A DNA stretch of 64,000 nucleotides, from contig CADCJI010000011.1 of NCBI GenBank assembly GCA_902801625.1, forward strand, positions 62,001 through 126,000, given 5' to 3'. A program made the translations under genes and the position numbers. Below the pieces are notes generated by a model that saw nothing but the letters and a program-made list of their open reading frames with translations, was not told the DNA's origin and made no database searches. This DNA is from an uncultured Bacteroidia bacterium. Its GTDB lineage: Bacteria; Bacteroidota; Bacteroidia; Bacteroidales; F082. Shown piece after piece: positions 56,639 through 64,000 of the stretch (position 1 is the first letter of the stretch; each line of letters begins with the position of its first letter).

Positions 56639-58063
56639 ATGAAAAACAAGATTTTACACCTCATCCTTGGCATTATTCTGATGGCCATGGTCACAGCCTG
56701 TGGCGAAAAGAAAACTACCGAAACTGAAGTCCGCAAGGGCAACTACCGCATTGTCGACAACACCATCGTTTTCGATGAGCCGCAACGCATCGAGGGACAG
56801 AAGAGTGTCCTGCAATTCACCGTCGACCCCATTGAAAACGTCCGTATCGGCTTTATCGGCCTCGGTATGCGTGGTCCAGATGCCGTCGACCGCATGACTT
56901 ACATCGACGGCGTGACTGTCGTTGCCTTGTGCGACATTGAGCCTGACCGCGTGGAAGCTGTGCAAACCAACATCCTTGAAAAGAAAGGTCTGCCTCGCGC
57001 CGCCGCTTACACGGGTCGCGAAGGATGGAAGGAACTTGTTGCCCGCGATGACATCGACCTCGTTTACATCTGCACCGACTGGAAGACCCATGTCCCCATG
57101 GCCGTGGAATCCATGCGGCAGGGTAAACATGTGGCTGTGGAAGTGCCTGCCGCTACCTCACTCGAAGAATGCTGGCAGTTGGTCGATGTGGCCGAGCAAA
57201 CCCAACGCCACTGCATGATGCTCGAAAACTGCTGCTACGACTTCTTCGAACTGACCGCCCTCAACATGGCTCAACAAGGCTTGTTCGGCGAACTCATCCA
57301 CGGCGAGGGTGCCTACATTCACAACCTTGAGCCTTTCTGGCACGAGTATTACGAAAACTGGCGCTTGGAATTTAACCAAAGCCACTCAGGCGATGTCTAT
57401 CCCACCCATGGCCTCGGACCTCTCTGCCAAGCTTTTAACATTCACCGTGGCGACCGCATGAAGACCTTGGTCTCGATGGGCACACCTTCCTACAACGGCA
57501 AGAAAATTGCCAAGGAGATGATGAATGTGGATGACTTCGCCAACGGCGACATGACCACCACGATGATTCAGACTGAGAAAGGCAAGACATTACTTATCGA
57601 GCATGATGTCTACACCTACCGTCCATACAACCGTTTGTATCAACTTACGGGCACAGAAGGTTTTGCCAACAAATACCCCACGGAAGGCTTCACTTTGCTT
57701 GAGGAAAAACTTCCCGCCGGTTTCCTTGCTGAAGGCCAGCACCTTAACCCACATGCATTTGTTCCCGCCGAAGTGCGTGACAAAATCATGAAGGAATACC
57801 TCCACCCCATCGCGGTTGAAATCGAGGAAAAAGCCAAGGAAGTGGGTGGTCACGGCGGCATGGACTTTGTCATGGACTATCGCCTCATCTATTGTCTGCA
57901 TAATGGTCTGCCACTCGATCAAGATGTTTATGACGCCGCCGAATGGTCATGCCTCGGCGAACTGACTGCTGCAAGCATCGCCAATGGTGGTATGCCCGTG
58001 CAGATGCCTGATTTCACACGCGGAGACTGGAATAAAGTCCAAGGCTATCGCCATGCGAAATAA
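56639..58063 (+). CDS. GH109 alpha-N-acetylgalactosaminidase-like lipoprotein (Gfo/Idh/MocA fold)
   Basis: The 474-residue protein has a lipoprotein signal (LGIILMAMVTACGEKK). A Rossmann domain follows (RIGFIGLGMRGPDAVDRM, VVALCDIEPDRV), and then the GH109 block: YICTDWKTHVPMA, GKHVAVEVPAATS, CWQLVDVAEQT, HCMMLENCCYDFFELT, GELIHGEGAYIHNLEPFW, and SGDVYPTHGLGPLCQAFNI. These match the GH109 enzymes, which use bound NAD+ to remove terminal alpha-linked GalNAc from mucin O-glycans or blood-group A antigen. The lipobox places it at an envelope membrane, probably outside the cytoplasm. It is divergent from the NahK-like kinase gene. A plain sugar oxidoreductase is the alternative, but HCMMLEN and YPTHGLGP favour GH109. 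Confidence 0.85.
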   Translation: MKNKILHLILGIILMAMVTACGEKKTTETEVRKGNYRIVDNTIVFDEPQRIEGQKSVLQFTVDPIENVRIGFIGLGMRGPDAVDRMTYIDGVTVVALCDIEPDRVEAVQTNILEKKGLPRAAAYTGREGWKELVARDDIDLVYICTDWKTHVPMAVESMRQGKHVAVEVPAATSLEECWQLVDVAEQTQRHCMMLENCCYDFFELTALNMAQQGLFGELIHGEGAYIHNLEPFWHEYYENWRLEFNQSHSGDVYPTHGLGPLCQAFNIHRGDRMKTLVSMGTPSYNGKKIAKEMMNVDDFANGDMTTTMIQTEKGKTLLIEHDVYTYRPYNRLYQLTGTEGFANKYPTEGFTLLEEKLPAGFLAEGQHLNPHAFVPAEVRDKIMKEYLHPIAVEIEEKAKEVGGHGGMDFVMDYRLIYCLHNGLPLDQDVYDAAEWSCLGELTAASIANGGMPVQMPDFTRGDWNKVQGYRHAK

Positions 58064-58069
58064 TTAGTT

Positions 58070-58077
58070 TATCTTTG
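58070..58077 (+). promoter_or_regulatory. Bacteroidota -7 element of the third toxin-antitoxin pair
   Basis: TATCTTTG followed by CAGTCAAATA begins 7 bp after the GH109 stop and lies 19 bp before the ATG at 58097. Its TTTGCAGTCAAAT also occurs on the minus strand at the window end. Confidence 0.6.
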
Positions 58078-58096
58078 CAGTCAAATACTATTTGAG

Positions 58097-58303
58097 ATGA
58101 AACCATACAATGACGAGGAAGAAAAGTCTTCTTCAATTGCTTCGGAGCCGCAACTGGCCTATGGGAACGCTACACAAACGACGCCCACACCGAATTGTTC
58201 TACGCAAGGAGTTCCTGAAGGATATATGACATTGGAGCATTTCGGAGAACTCTTTCATCAAAAACTTGATGACTGCTATGCGCACTTACCAAGTAATAAT
58301 TAG
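58097..58303 (+). CDS. Putative antitoxin of a RelE/ParE-type pair
   Basis: The 68-residue protein has an unstructured, Ser/Thr/Pro-rich N-terminal half and a helical C-terminus, GYMTLEHFGELFHQKLDDCY. This M-T-x-E-x-F-x-x-x-F-x-x-K-L-D pattern is common in small antitoxins encoded before ParE/RelE toxins. The next gene starts inside it (26-bp overlap in another frame), implying translational coupling. Assignment rests on context plus this short pattern. Confidence 0.7.
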   Translation: MKPYNDEEEKSSSIASEPQLAYGNATQTTPTPNCSTQGVPEGYMTLEHFGELFHQKLDDCYAHLPSNN

Positions 58304-58583
58304 TTACGCAGTTTTGACAGAATTGGAGGCAATGGCACAATACATTGCCTCCATTTATCGGCCTGATAGCGGGCATAAATATGTCAATAGGATATTAGGC
58401 CAATTGGCTGCTTTATCCTATTCAGCAGATGCTTATCAATATAGTCGTTTCAAAATGGCAAAGACCATCCATCCAAAAGCAAAAACACTAACCATTATTA
58501 ACCGCAAATGGACTGTCGTTTTCCACATTGATGGTGATTTTGTCATTGTAGACAGAATCTTCCCAGCTAAAACTATTTACTAG
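58278..58583 (+). CDS. RelE/ParE superfamily toxin
   Basis: The 101-residue protein follows the family pattern: YQVIISYAVLTELEAMAQYI, then a central Arg/Lys-rich part (YSRFKMAKTIHPKAKTLTII), and a C-terminal strand pair (WTVVFHIDGDFVIVDRIF). This is ParE/RelE-like. Whether it attacks gyrase or mRNA cannot be told. ATG 58278 is chosen because family members begin M-x-x-Y-x-V-x-x-S; an ATG at 58269 and a TTG at 58266 are alternatives. It overlaps the antitoxin gene and ends 6 bp before the convergent GT2 gene. Confidence 0.78.
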   Translation: MRTYQVIISYAVLTELEAMAQYIASIYRPDSGHKYVNRILGQLAALSYSADAYQYSRFKMAKTIHPKAKTLTIINRKWTVVFHIDGDFVIVDRIFPAKTIY

Positions 58584-58589
58584 GCTATA

Positions 58590-60542
58590 CTATTTTACTG
58601 TAACCGACCGGAAGAAAATCTCTGCATCTTTCCAAACGGTATAATCCCGGGCATAAAGCAGATTCAATTGGTTGAGGACATCGCTGTCGATGTCCTTTTC
58701 CATATAGGAAGCGGGATTGTATATGCCTTTGCGAATCTTAGGCAGCTTCTGTGTCTCATCGGCTGGCGAACAATAGCCCACCCAGGTTCTGCGACCAAAC
58801 AAGACAAGGATGGCGTTTTTGAGGAAACGTATGGGCTGTTTCACCACCAAGGCCAAGGGTAGCCAGAAAACGAGACTGAACCCGCTCATCACGACATCAA
58901 ACAGACGTTTGTTGCGGCGGTTGGCCACAGTGTCAATGGCTTTAATATCAACGGTATAAAGGTCACCGCGCGTGTTGATGCTGTTGCTGCCGATAATGGA
59001 CAAGCTGTCCTCTGGCGCAATCTTGTAATCCACATTAGTGGCGTGCCAGTCCACCATCTTGTCAATGATGACCTGATGCGGCACGTCCTTGGAGCAAAAG
59101 ATGACCTCCGTAATCTTGTATATCTCAATAATGTCGGGCACTTGCGAGAGGTTGCCGATGAAGCCTTCGGGAGCCTCGCCCTGTGTTTCCGAACTCACCA
59201 AACCAATGAAATCCGGTTTAATCGAAGTGCTTTCAAGGATGGAATTCACGCGCTGCGTCTCCTCGGGACTACCGATGACCAAAAAGCGTTTCTTCACTGT
59301 CCGTTTCGATTGAAAGTTCTCGTTGCCCAACAAGACACCAATCAAACGTGTGAGGCTCATTTCCAAAGCGAGCCATATCATGCCGAAGAGAATCAAGGCA
59401 CGCGAAAAACGGAGACTCTCGGGCAACAAGGCATACAACACCAAAATCACGGCACTACCAAAAGCCACGCCCAACACAGCCTTGCCAATGTTGTAAGGCT
59501 TATCGTAACCTCCTGTGAAATAAGTTGATAGTAACCAAATCAAGATATAGATAGGCAAAACGACCGCAAACAGCACTGTAGGATAGGTGCCGACACCGCC
59601 ATAGATGGTGCCATGTCCCCAAAAATAACTGATGGCCGCCAAACCACCATAACCCAACACGGCATCCAAAAATGGAATGGCCGCCTTATGGAAGAATTGT
59701 GACACCAGAGCGAAGAAAGCTTTGATGTAGATGGCCACATTAATAAGGAAAGAGAACGACTTGGCCCAGGAGTTGCCGAAATGCTTTTTGGCAAAGATCT
59801 CCATGGCACGGTAGAAGACGAACACATAGTTGACGCTGGTCTTCTTGGTGCTTTCACCTTTGTAATGGATGATACGTGTCTCGGGGAAATAGTAGTTCTT
59901 GTAACCGCCTTGCGTGATGCGGTACGACAGGTCGATGTCCTCACCGTACATGAAAAAGGTCTCATCGAGCAGGCCGACTTTATCCAAGGTCTCTTTCCGC
60001 ATGAGCATGAAGGCTCCGGCTAAAATCTCCACCTCGTTGGTTTCATCGTTGGAAAGATGACCCATGTAATAGCGAGCAAAGCGTTTGCTGTGCGGGAAGA
60101 GTTTGGTCAGACCAAACACCTTGTAGAACGCCGTCTTCGCCGTAGGCAAACCGCGTTTTGATTCTGGCAGGAACTGTCCCTTGCCGTCCACCATTTTCAC
60201 ACCGAGACCGCCTGCATCGGGATGGCTGTCCATGAAAGCGATGCATTTCGAGAAGGTATCATCCTCCACCACCGTGTCGGGATTGAGGAGCAGCACATAC
60301 TCACCTGTCGAAATCCTAATCGCCTGGTTGTTTGCCTTTGCAAAACCGACATTGTCCTTGTTGGCGATGACCTTCACCTCGGGAAACTTCTGCGCCAGCA
60401 TCTTCAACGAGCCGTCAACGGAGTTGTTGTCAACGACAAACACCTCCCCTTCGATGCCCTGCATGGCGCGACGCACCGAGTAAAGGCATTGTTCGAGAAA
60501 GTACTCGACATTGTAGTTGACGATGATGACAGAGAGTTTCAT
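58590..60542 (-). CDS. GT2 glycosyltransferase fused to membrane and sugar-transferase-like domains
   Basis: The 650-residue protein starts with a GT2 domain of rhamnosyltransferase type (LSVIIVNYNVEYFLEQCLYS, VDNNSVDGS, NPDTVV, EVEILAGAFMLMRKE, FFMYGEDIDLSYR). Several hydrophobic segments follow (about 268-410), then a Rossmann-like part (KRFLVIGSPEETQRV), and a C-terminal portion with RNKRLFDVVMSGFSLVFWLP, reminiscent of polyprenyl-phosphate sugar-phosphate transferases, ending in GRRTWVGYCSP. Such fused proteins occur in many Bacteroidota and likely act in surface polysaccharide or glycoprotein glycan synthesis at the inner membrane. The DxD-like NPDTVV and ED(I/L)D motifs look intact, so the GT2 part should be active. 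The C-terminal part seems shortened relative to true transferases and may be non-catalytic. Confidence 0.85.
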   Translation of the reverse strand: MKLSVIIVNYNVEYFLEQCLYSVRRAMQGIEGEVFVVDNNSVDGSLKMLAQKFPEVKVIANKDNVGFAKANNQAIRISTGEYVLLLNPDTVVEDDTFSKCIAFMDSHPDAGGLGVKMVDGKGQFLPESKRGLPTAKTAFYKVFGLTKLFPHSKRFARYYMGHLSNDETNEVEILAGAFMLMRKETLDKVGLLDETFFMYGEDIDLSYRITQGGYKNYYFPETRIIHYKGESTKKTSVNYVFVFYRAMEIFAKKHFGNSWAKSFSFLINVAIYIKAFFALVSQFFHKAAIPFLDAVLGYGGLAAISYFWGHGTIYGGVGTYPTVLFAVVLPIYILIWLLSTYFTGGYDKPYNIGKAVLGVAFGSAVILVLYALLPESLRFSRALILFGMIWLALEMSLTRLIGVLLGNENFQSKRTVKKRFLVIGSPEETQRVNSILESTSIKPDFIGLVSSETQGEAPEGFIGNLSQVPDIIEIYKITEVIFCSKDVPHQVIIDKMVDWHATNVDYKIAPEDSLSIIGSNSINTRGDLYTVDIKAIDTVANRRNKRLFDVVMSGFSLVFWLPLALVVKQPIRFLKNAILVLFGRRTWVGYCSPADETQKLPKIRKGIYNPASYMEKDIDSDVLNQLNLLYARDYTVWKDAEIFFRSVTVK

Positions 60543-60553
60543 TTTTTCAGCTT

Positions 60554-60623
60554 TAAGCTATCAGCCGTAAGCTATCAGCTTGGCAGCACTATTGCCGAAA
60601 GCTGACGGCTGAGAGCTGATAGC
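60554..60623. repeat. TAAGCTATCAGC direct and inverted repeats between GT2 and phosphatase genes
   Basis: TAAGCTATCAGC occurs twice (60554-60565 and 60568-60579), followed by the inverse GCTGATAGC (60615-60623) and the related GCTGACGGCTGAGAGC. It fills most of the 117-bp gap and can fold. It may be a REP-like element. Confidence 0.7.
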
Positions 60624-60659
60624 CATTCATTTTTCGCTTTGTTATAATAATGTTTACTA

Positions 60660-61829
60660 TTACTTTTCAGGCTTGCTATCCAAATTGACTTTTACCGCTT
60701 TGCTACTCGTGCCATCAACCTCGGGCAGACCGTCGCCAATATTTTCCATACCACAGGCATTCAGAATCTTACCCTTGATAGCGGTATTCTGCATCCATCC
60801 CGTAAACTGTTCTGCACCTGGGCCGTAGGCGTACACCATCACCGGCAGGCAGGTGTGACTACCAGTTGAATAATTGAACACGACATTGGTATATTTGCCT
60901 TTGGGGTCAGGCATGGTCAAACCACCCGTCTCATGGTCAGCAGTGACAACAACCAACGTATTGCCGTGCTCCTCAGCATAGTCCAACGCAATTTGAATGG
61001 CTTGGCTGAAGTCGACCACCTCATTCACCATCCAGGCAGAGTCGTTGCCATGGCAGGCAAAGTCGATTTGCGAACCTTCCACCATGAGGAAGAAACCATT
61101 TTCGTCATCATCCAGGGTCTGAATAGCCGTCTTCACTGCACGAGGCAGGAAGTCGCCACGCTCAGCCGCTGGGGGCATGTGACCGTCATTGGCCATCACC
61201 GCGTATTTCTTGCATGTCACATCAATATCGGCAAGGGTGTCGTAAACCTTCCAGCCCAACTCATTCTCCATCTTCTCAACGAGGTTGAGGCTGTCCTTGC
61301 GTTGGTTAAAGTGTTTCATGCCTCCGCCGATGATCAGGTTCAAATAAGGATTTTCGGCCATCTGCACGGCAATATCCTCATATTGCTTGCGATGCGGCAC
61401 CTTCGCATAAAAAGAGGCAGGCGTGGCATGGGTGACATAACTTGTCACAACGATGCCTGTTTCCTTACCCTGTTCGGCAAAGACTTCGAGTAAGGTCTTG
61501 ACCGGAATAGTGTCCGGATTCACGCCAATCATGGCGTTGTTGGTCTTGTGGTCGCTGGCGAGAGCTGTTCCGCCCGCAGCCGAGTCAGTGATGTCATTAC
61601 TGGCTGAGTGGGTGTCAACCACACCAATGTAAGGGAACTTGGGAAACACCAATTCCTGACGGGTTGCCAACATACCTGCATAGACCTGGGGCAATGCCGT
61701 ACCGTCGCCAATGAAATAAATGACGTTCAAAGCCTTAGGTGGCTCTGGGGTTTCTTTCTCGGTGCAACATGAGGAAAAGATGCCCAACACAACGAGGGCG
61801 ATTAAGGATAGTGTAGTTAGTTTTTTCAT
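60660..61829 (-). CDS. Alkaline phosphatase lipoprotein
   Basis: The 389-residue protein has a lipoprotein signal (LSLIALVVLGIFSSCC). The alkaline phosphatase core includes VIYFIGDGTALPQ (metal-binding Asp42), the catalytic Ser83 in ITDSAAGGTALAS, the metal ligands in MVEGSQIDFACHGND, VVTADHETGGL and the final STGSHTCLPVMVYAYG with a His ligand. All key residues appear intact. It hydrolyses phosphomonoesters in the periplasm or at the surface, supplying phosphate or working with extracellular substrate breakdown. It lies upstream of the GT2 gene on the same strand with a 117-bp repeat-filled gap, so co-transcription is possible but not clear. Confidence 0.95.
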   Translation of the reverse strand: MKKLTTLSLIALVVLGIFSSCCTEKETPEPPKALNVIYFIGDGTALPQVYAGMLATRQELVFPKFPYIGVVDTHSASNDITDSAAGGTALASDHKTNNAMIGVNPDTIPVKTLLEVFAEQGKETGIVVTSYVTHATPASFYAKVPHRKQYEDIAVQMAENPYLNLIIGGGMKHFNQRKDSLNLVEKMENELGWKVYDTLADIDVTCKKYAVMANDGHMPPAAERGDFLPRAVKTAIQTLDDDENGFFLMVEGSQIDFACHGNDSAWMVNEVVDFSQAIQIALDYAEEHGNTLVVVTADHETGGLTMPDPKGKYTNVVFNYSTGSHTCLPVMVYAYGPGAEQFTGWMQNTAIKGKILNACGMENIGDGLPEVDGTSSKAVKVNLDSKPEK

Positions 61830-61855
61830 ATTGGATTGATTTGTTTACTTGTTGA

Positions 61856-61981
61856 GATTCCCTTCGGGAATGGAGAAGACCATAAAGTACCCAGCGGCGG
61901 TCTGTACCAACTTACGGCAGGTAACATACTCAAACCGCCGCTAGGCACCTAATAAACGAACATCCATTCCCGTAGGGAATC
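61856..61981. repeat. 126-bp nested inverted-repeat element
   Basis: Outer arms GATTCCCTTCGGGAATGG (61856-61873) and CCATTCCCGTAGGGAATC (61964-61981) are inverted, and each is a hairpin itself (ATTCCC/GGGAAT). Inner arms AGCGGCGGT (61893-61901) and ACCGCCGCT (61934-61942) are also inverted. It lies between the transketolase C-terminal and phosphatase genes, ending 26 bp from the former's stop. Confidence 0.75.
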
Positions 61982-62007
61982 TTCAATATATCGTTCTTTT
62001 TTGTTCT

Positions 62008-62961
62008 TTATTGTTTGCGAGCAACAACTTTTTTCACCGCCTCCACGATGTCGGGCGTATCCAAATGATAGGCTTTCATCAACTCATCAGGCGTACCGCT
62101 TTGGCCGAAAACATCATTGACGGCCACCATCTCCATCGGGCAAGGTAAATTCAAGGCTAGCACCTGTGCGATGCTGTCGCCCAAGCCGCCGTTGCGCTGG
62201 TGTTCCTCGGCAGTGACCACACAACGGGTCTTGGCTACCGATTTCAATACAGCTTCAACATCCAACGGCTTGATGGTATGGATGTTTATCAGCTCAGCAT
62301 TGATGCCCATTTCTTTCAGGATTGGCAGCGCTTGGACGGCTTTCCAAACGAGGTGGCCGCAAGCAAAAATAGTCACATCGGTGCCTTCTTGCAGCATTTG
62401 AGCCTTGCCGATGACAAATTTCTCATCCACAGGGGTGAAGTTCGGCACTTTCGGGCGACCAAAACGCAGGTATACGGGGCCTTCGTACTCGGCAGCGGCA
62501 ATAGTGGCGTTCTTGGTCTGGTTGAAGTCGCAAGGCACGATGACCGTCATGTTAGGCAACATCTTCATCATGCCGATGTCCTCGAGGATCTGGTGTGTGG
62601 CACCGTCCTCGCCAAGGGTAACACCCGCATGGGAAGCAGCAATCTTCACGTTCTTGTTGGAATAGGCCACGCTTTGACGGATCTGGTCGTAGACGCGCCC
62701 CGTGGAGAATGCCGCAAAGGTGCCCGTGAACGGCACGAAGCCACTCAAAGCCATGCCTGCCGCCATGTTGATCATATTGGCTTCGGCGATGCCCGTCTGG
62801 AAGAAACGCTCGGGGAACTCCTTGGCGAAGTCGCCCATCTTCAACGAGCCGGTGAGGTCGGCACAGAAAGCCACCACCTTGGGATTGCGGCGCCCTGCTT
62901 CGAGCAAGCCTTCACCGAACCCCGATCTTGTATCTTTGTTGTTTTGAATTGTAAAGTCCAT
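62008..62961 (-). CDS. Transketolase, C-terminal (pyrimidine-binding/catalytic) subunit
   Basis: The 317-residue protein has the pyrimidine-binding and C-terminal transketolase domains: SGFGEGLLEAGRRNPKVVAF, ERFFQTGIAEANMINMAAGM (cofactor-activating Glu in GIAEANM), FAAFSTGRVYDQIRQSVAY, SHAGVTLGEDGATHQ and LRFGRPKVP. With the downstream-oriented partner at 63118 it makes the two-chain transketolase common in anaerobes. The complex moves two-carbon units between ketose and aldose phosphates in the non-oxidative pentose pathway. The N-terminal partner gene lies upstream on the same strand; a 156-bp repeat-containing gap separates them. Confidence 0.94.
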   Translation of the reverse strand: MDFTIQNNKDTRSGFGEGLLEAGRRNPKVVAFCADLTGSLKMGDFAKEFPERFFQTGIAEANMINMAAGMALSGFVPFTGTFAAFSTGRVYDQIRQSVAYSNKNVKIAASHAGVTLGEDGATHQILEDIGMMKMLPNMTVIVPCDFNQTKNATIAAAEYEGPVYLRFGRPKVPNFTPVDEKFVIGKAQMLQEGTDVTIFACGHLVWKAVQALPILKEMGINAELINIHTIKPLDVEAVLKSVAKTRCVVTAEEHQRNGGLGDSIAQVLALNLPCPMEMVAVNDVFGQSGTPDELMKAYHLDTPDIVEAVKKVVARKQ

Positions 62962-62974
62962 GTTTATATGTTAT

Positions 62975-63115
62975 GTTGAATCGTTGATTGTTGAATTGTT
63001 GAATTGCATATCGGCTACTGGCTTTTGGCTACTGGCCATTGGCAGCTCTTTCTATAATTGAAGCCTTCCATCTTATATAAAAGCTGCCAGAAGCCAGAGG
63101 CCAAGAGCCAGAAGC
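62975..63115. repeat. Tandem and inverted repeats between the two transketolase subunit genes
   Basis: At 62975-63006 there are tandem units GTTGAATC, GTTGATT, GTTGAATT, GTTGAATT. At 63013-63047 GGCTACTGGC-type units form the left arm, and at 63082-63115 AGCTGCCAGAAGCCAGAGGC and GCCAGAAGC units form a near-inverted right arm. The arms could fold into a long imperfect stem within the operon. Confidence 0.7.
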
Positions 63116-63117
63116 AA

Positions 63118-63960
63118 TCAATAATCTCCTATAGTTTCCTGTAATTGTGACAATGCATTAGCTGCTTGTTCGTCATTGGGGGCCGAGCCATGCCATTTGT
63201 GCGTACCCATCATGAAGTCGACACCGAAGCCCATCTCGGTGTGAGCCAAGATGAGTTGTGGAGCACCTTGGAAAGCATTCTCGCGGGCGAATTTCAGGGT
63301 GTTCACCACAGCCTGCATATTATTGCCGCTCATCTCGAGGACATTCCAGCCGAAGGCCTCGTATTTGGCACGCAAGTCGCCGAGGTTGAGCACCTCATCA
63401 GTGGGACCGTCGATTTGTTTCTTGTTGTAGTCAATGATGGCCACGAGGTTATCCACGCCTTTGGCGGGCGCATACATGGCGGCTTCCCAAATCTGTCCTT
63501 CCTCCTGCTCGCCGTCGCCCATGAGGACAAAGACAAGGTGTTTGTCACCGTTCAGTCGCTTAGCTTGTGCCGCGCCGACAGCCACCGAAAGGCCTTGTCC
63601 GAGCGAGCCCGAAGCAATACGAACGCCAGGAAGTCCCTCGGCCGTGGTGGGATGCCCTTGCAGGCGTGTGCCAAGGCGGCGGAAGGTAGCCAATTCACTG
63701 ACTGGGAAATAGCCGCGTCGAGCCAGTATGCTATAGAACATCGGGCTGATGTGGCCGTTGGAGAGGAAGAACATGTCCTCGCCGTTGCCATCCATGCGGA
63801 AGTGGGCGGGGTCGATTTGCATTTGGTCGAAATAAAGGGCGGTGACAATGTCGGTTGCGCCCAAAGAGCCGCCCGGATGTCCCGACTGGCACCCATGCAC
63901 CATACGGATGATGTCGCGACGCACCTGAGAGGCGATTCTTTCTAATTCGTTGATAGTCAT
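63118..63960 (-). CDS. Transketolase, N-terminal (thiamine diphosphate-binding) subunit
   Basis: The 280-residue protein has the thiamine diphosphate-binding domain: IIRMVHGCQSGHPGGSLGAT, FFLSNGHISPMFYSIL, ASGSLGQGLSVAVGAA, the TPP motif MGDGEQEEGQIWEAAMYA to DYNKKQ, and the C-terminal THKWHGSAPND. It pairs with the subunit encoded directly downstream on the same strand (62008). The two separate chains match the halves of a full-length transketolase. The start ATG is 40 bp from the window edge. The last bases of the window read CTTTGCAGTCAAAT on this strand, which fits the 3' part of a -7 promoter element just inside the edge. Confidence 0.94.
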   Translation of the reverse strand: MTINELERIASQVRRDIIRMVHGCQSGHPGGSLGATDIVTALYFDQMQIDPAHFRMDGNGEDMFFLSNGHISPMFYSILARRGYFPVSELATFRRLGTRLQGHPTTAEGLPGVRIASGSLGQGLSVAVGAAQAKRLNGDKHLVFVLMGDGEQEEGQIWEAAMYAPAKGVDNLVAIIDYNKKQIDGPTDEVLNLGDLRAKYEAFGWNVLEMSGNNMQAVVNTLKFARENAFQGAPQLILAHTEMGFGVDFMMGTHKWHGSAPNDEQAANALSQLQETIGDY

Positions 63961-63986
63961 ATTGGAAGTGTTTTGATTTTATGAGA

Positions 63987-64000
63987 ATTTGACTGCAAAG
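63987..64000 (-). promoter_or_regulatory. Truncated -7 element upstream of the transketolase N-terminal subunit
   Basis: On the minus strand the last bases read CTTTGCAGTCAAAT. This fits the end of TAnnTTTGCAGTCAAAT with the first part outside the window. It lies 27 bp upstream of the ATG. Confidence 0.45.

Noticed and set aside
1..64000. tRNA, rRNA or riboswitch genes
   Set aside because: I looked for T-arm-like GGTTCGAATCC sequences, CCA-ending cloverleafs and common riboswitch cores by eye and found none that hold up. A covariance-model search would be decisive.

Overview
The window is from a member of the Bacteroidota, most likely an uncultured gut or rumen Bacteroidales. Four lines of evidence support this. 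Four large exported proteins end in type IX secretion (T9SS) C-terminal sorting domains. Upstream regions repeatedly carry the Bacteroidota -7 promoter element TAnnTTTG, often extended to TAnnTTTGC. The gene set is typical of the phylum: ppdK, meso-diaminopimelate dehydrogenase, split transketolase, GH3 and GH109 enzymes, gingipain-like C25 and streptopain-like C10 peptidases. The small intergenic palindromes are also typical. The genus cannot be named from sequence alone.

Layout. 1-9.8 kb: the 3' end of dnaX, an M13 peptidase lipoprotein, a PlsC-like acyltransferase followed by an unrecognised membrane protein, a secreted Fn3/FISUMP protein, a GH3 glycosidase and ddh. 9.8-27 kb: an exported-protein island with two long C25 (gingipain-type) peptidases flanking three tandem paralogues with Asp-box and TSP3-type calcium motifs, then ppdK, then a C10 peptidase fused to a beta-helix. 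27-36 kb: housekeeping genes, namely an AddA/RecB-like helicase-nuclease and TamB on the minus strand, and TsaD on the plus strand. 36-38.5 kb: a YoeB-type toxin-antitoxin pair and an intact IS256-like insertion sequence with an 8-bp target duplication, sitting exactly at the terminator of the toxin-antitoxin operon. 38.5-53.4 kb: one 14.4-kb gene for a 4,799-residue T9SS surface protein dominated by higher-order GGG repeats, with a small membrane-tail protein downstream. 53.5-64 kb: an exported endonuclease-family protein, a second YoeB pair, a divergent GalNAc-kinase-like / GH109 pair, a third toxin-antitoxin pair, a GT2 fusion, alkaline phosphatase and split transketolase.

How the parts may work together. 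The secreted peptidases, GH3, GH109, the NahK-like kinase and alkaline phosphatase fit growth on host or dietary glycoproteins: peptidases strip protein, GH109 releases GalNAc and the kinase could phosphorylate it. The giant protein and the TSP3/Asp-box family would form the cell-surface layer. This is inferred from families and context, not shown by the sequence.

The most unusual signals are: (1) a dispersed inverted-repeat element that has entered two unrelated coding regions in frame (dnaX and the endonuclease-family gene), and a second repeat family present twice in the GH3 locus; (2) the IS precisely at a rho-independent terminator, with its own terminator-like hairpin ending at the transposase start codon; (3) the super-repeat architecture of the giant surface protein and its small partner; (4) an apparent ATT start for TamB; (5) a nested inverted-repeat element at about 61.9 kb. 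No tRNA, rRNA or CRISPR array was recognised.
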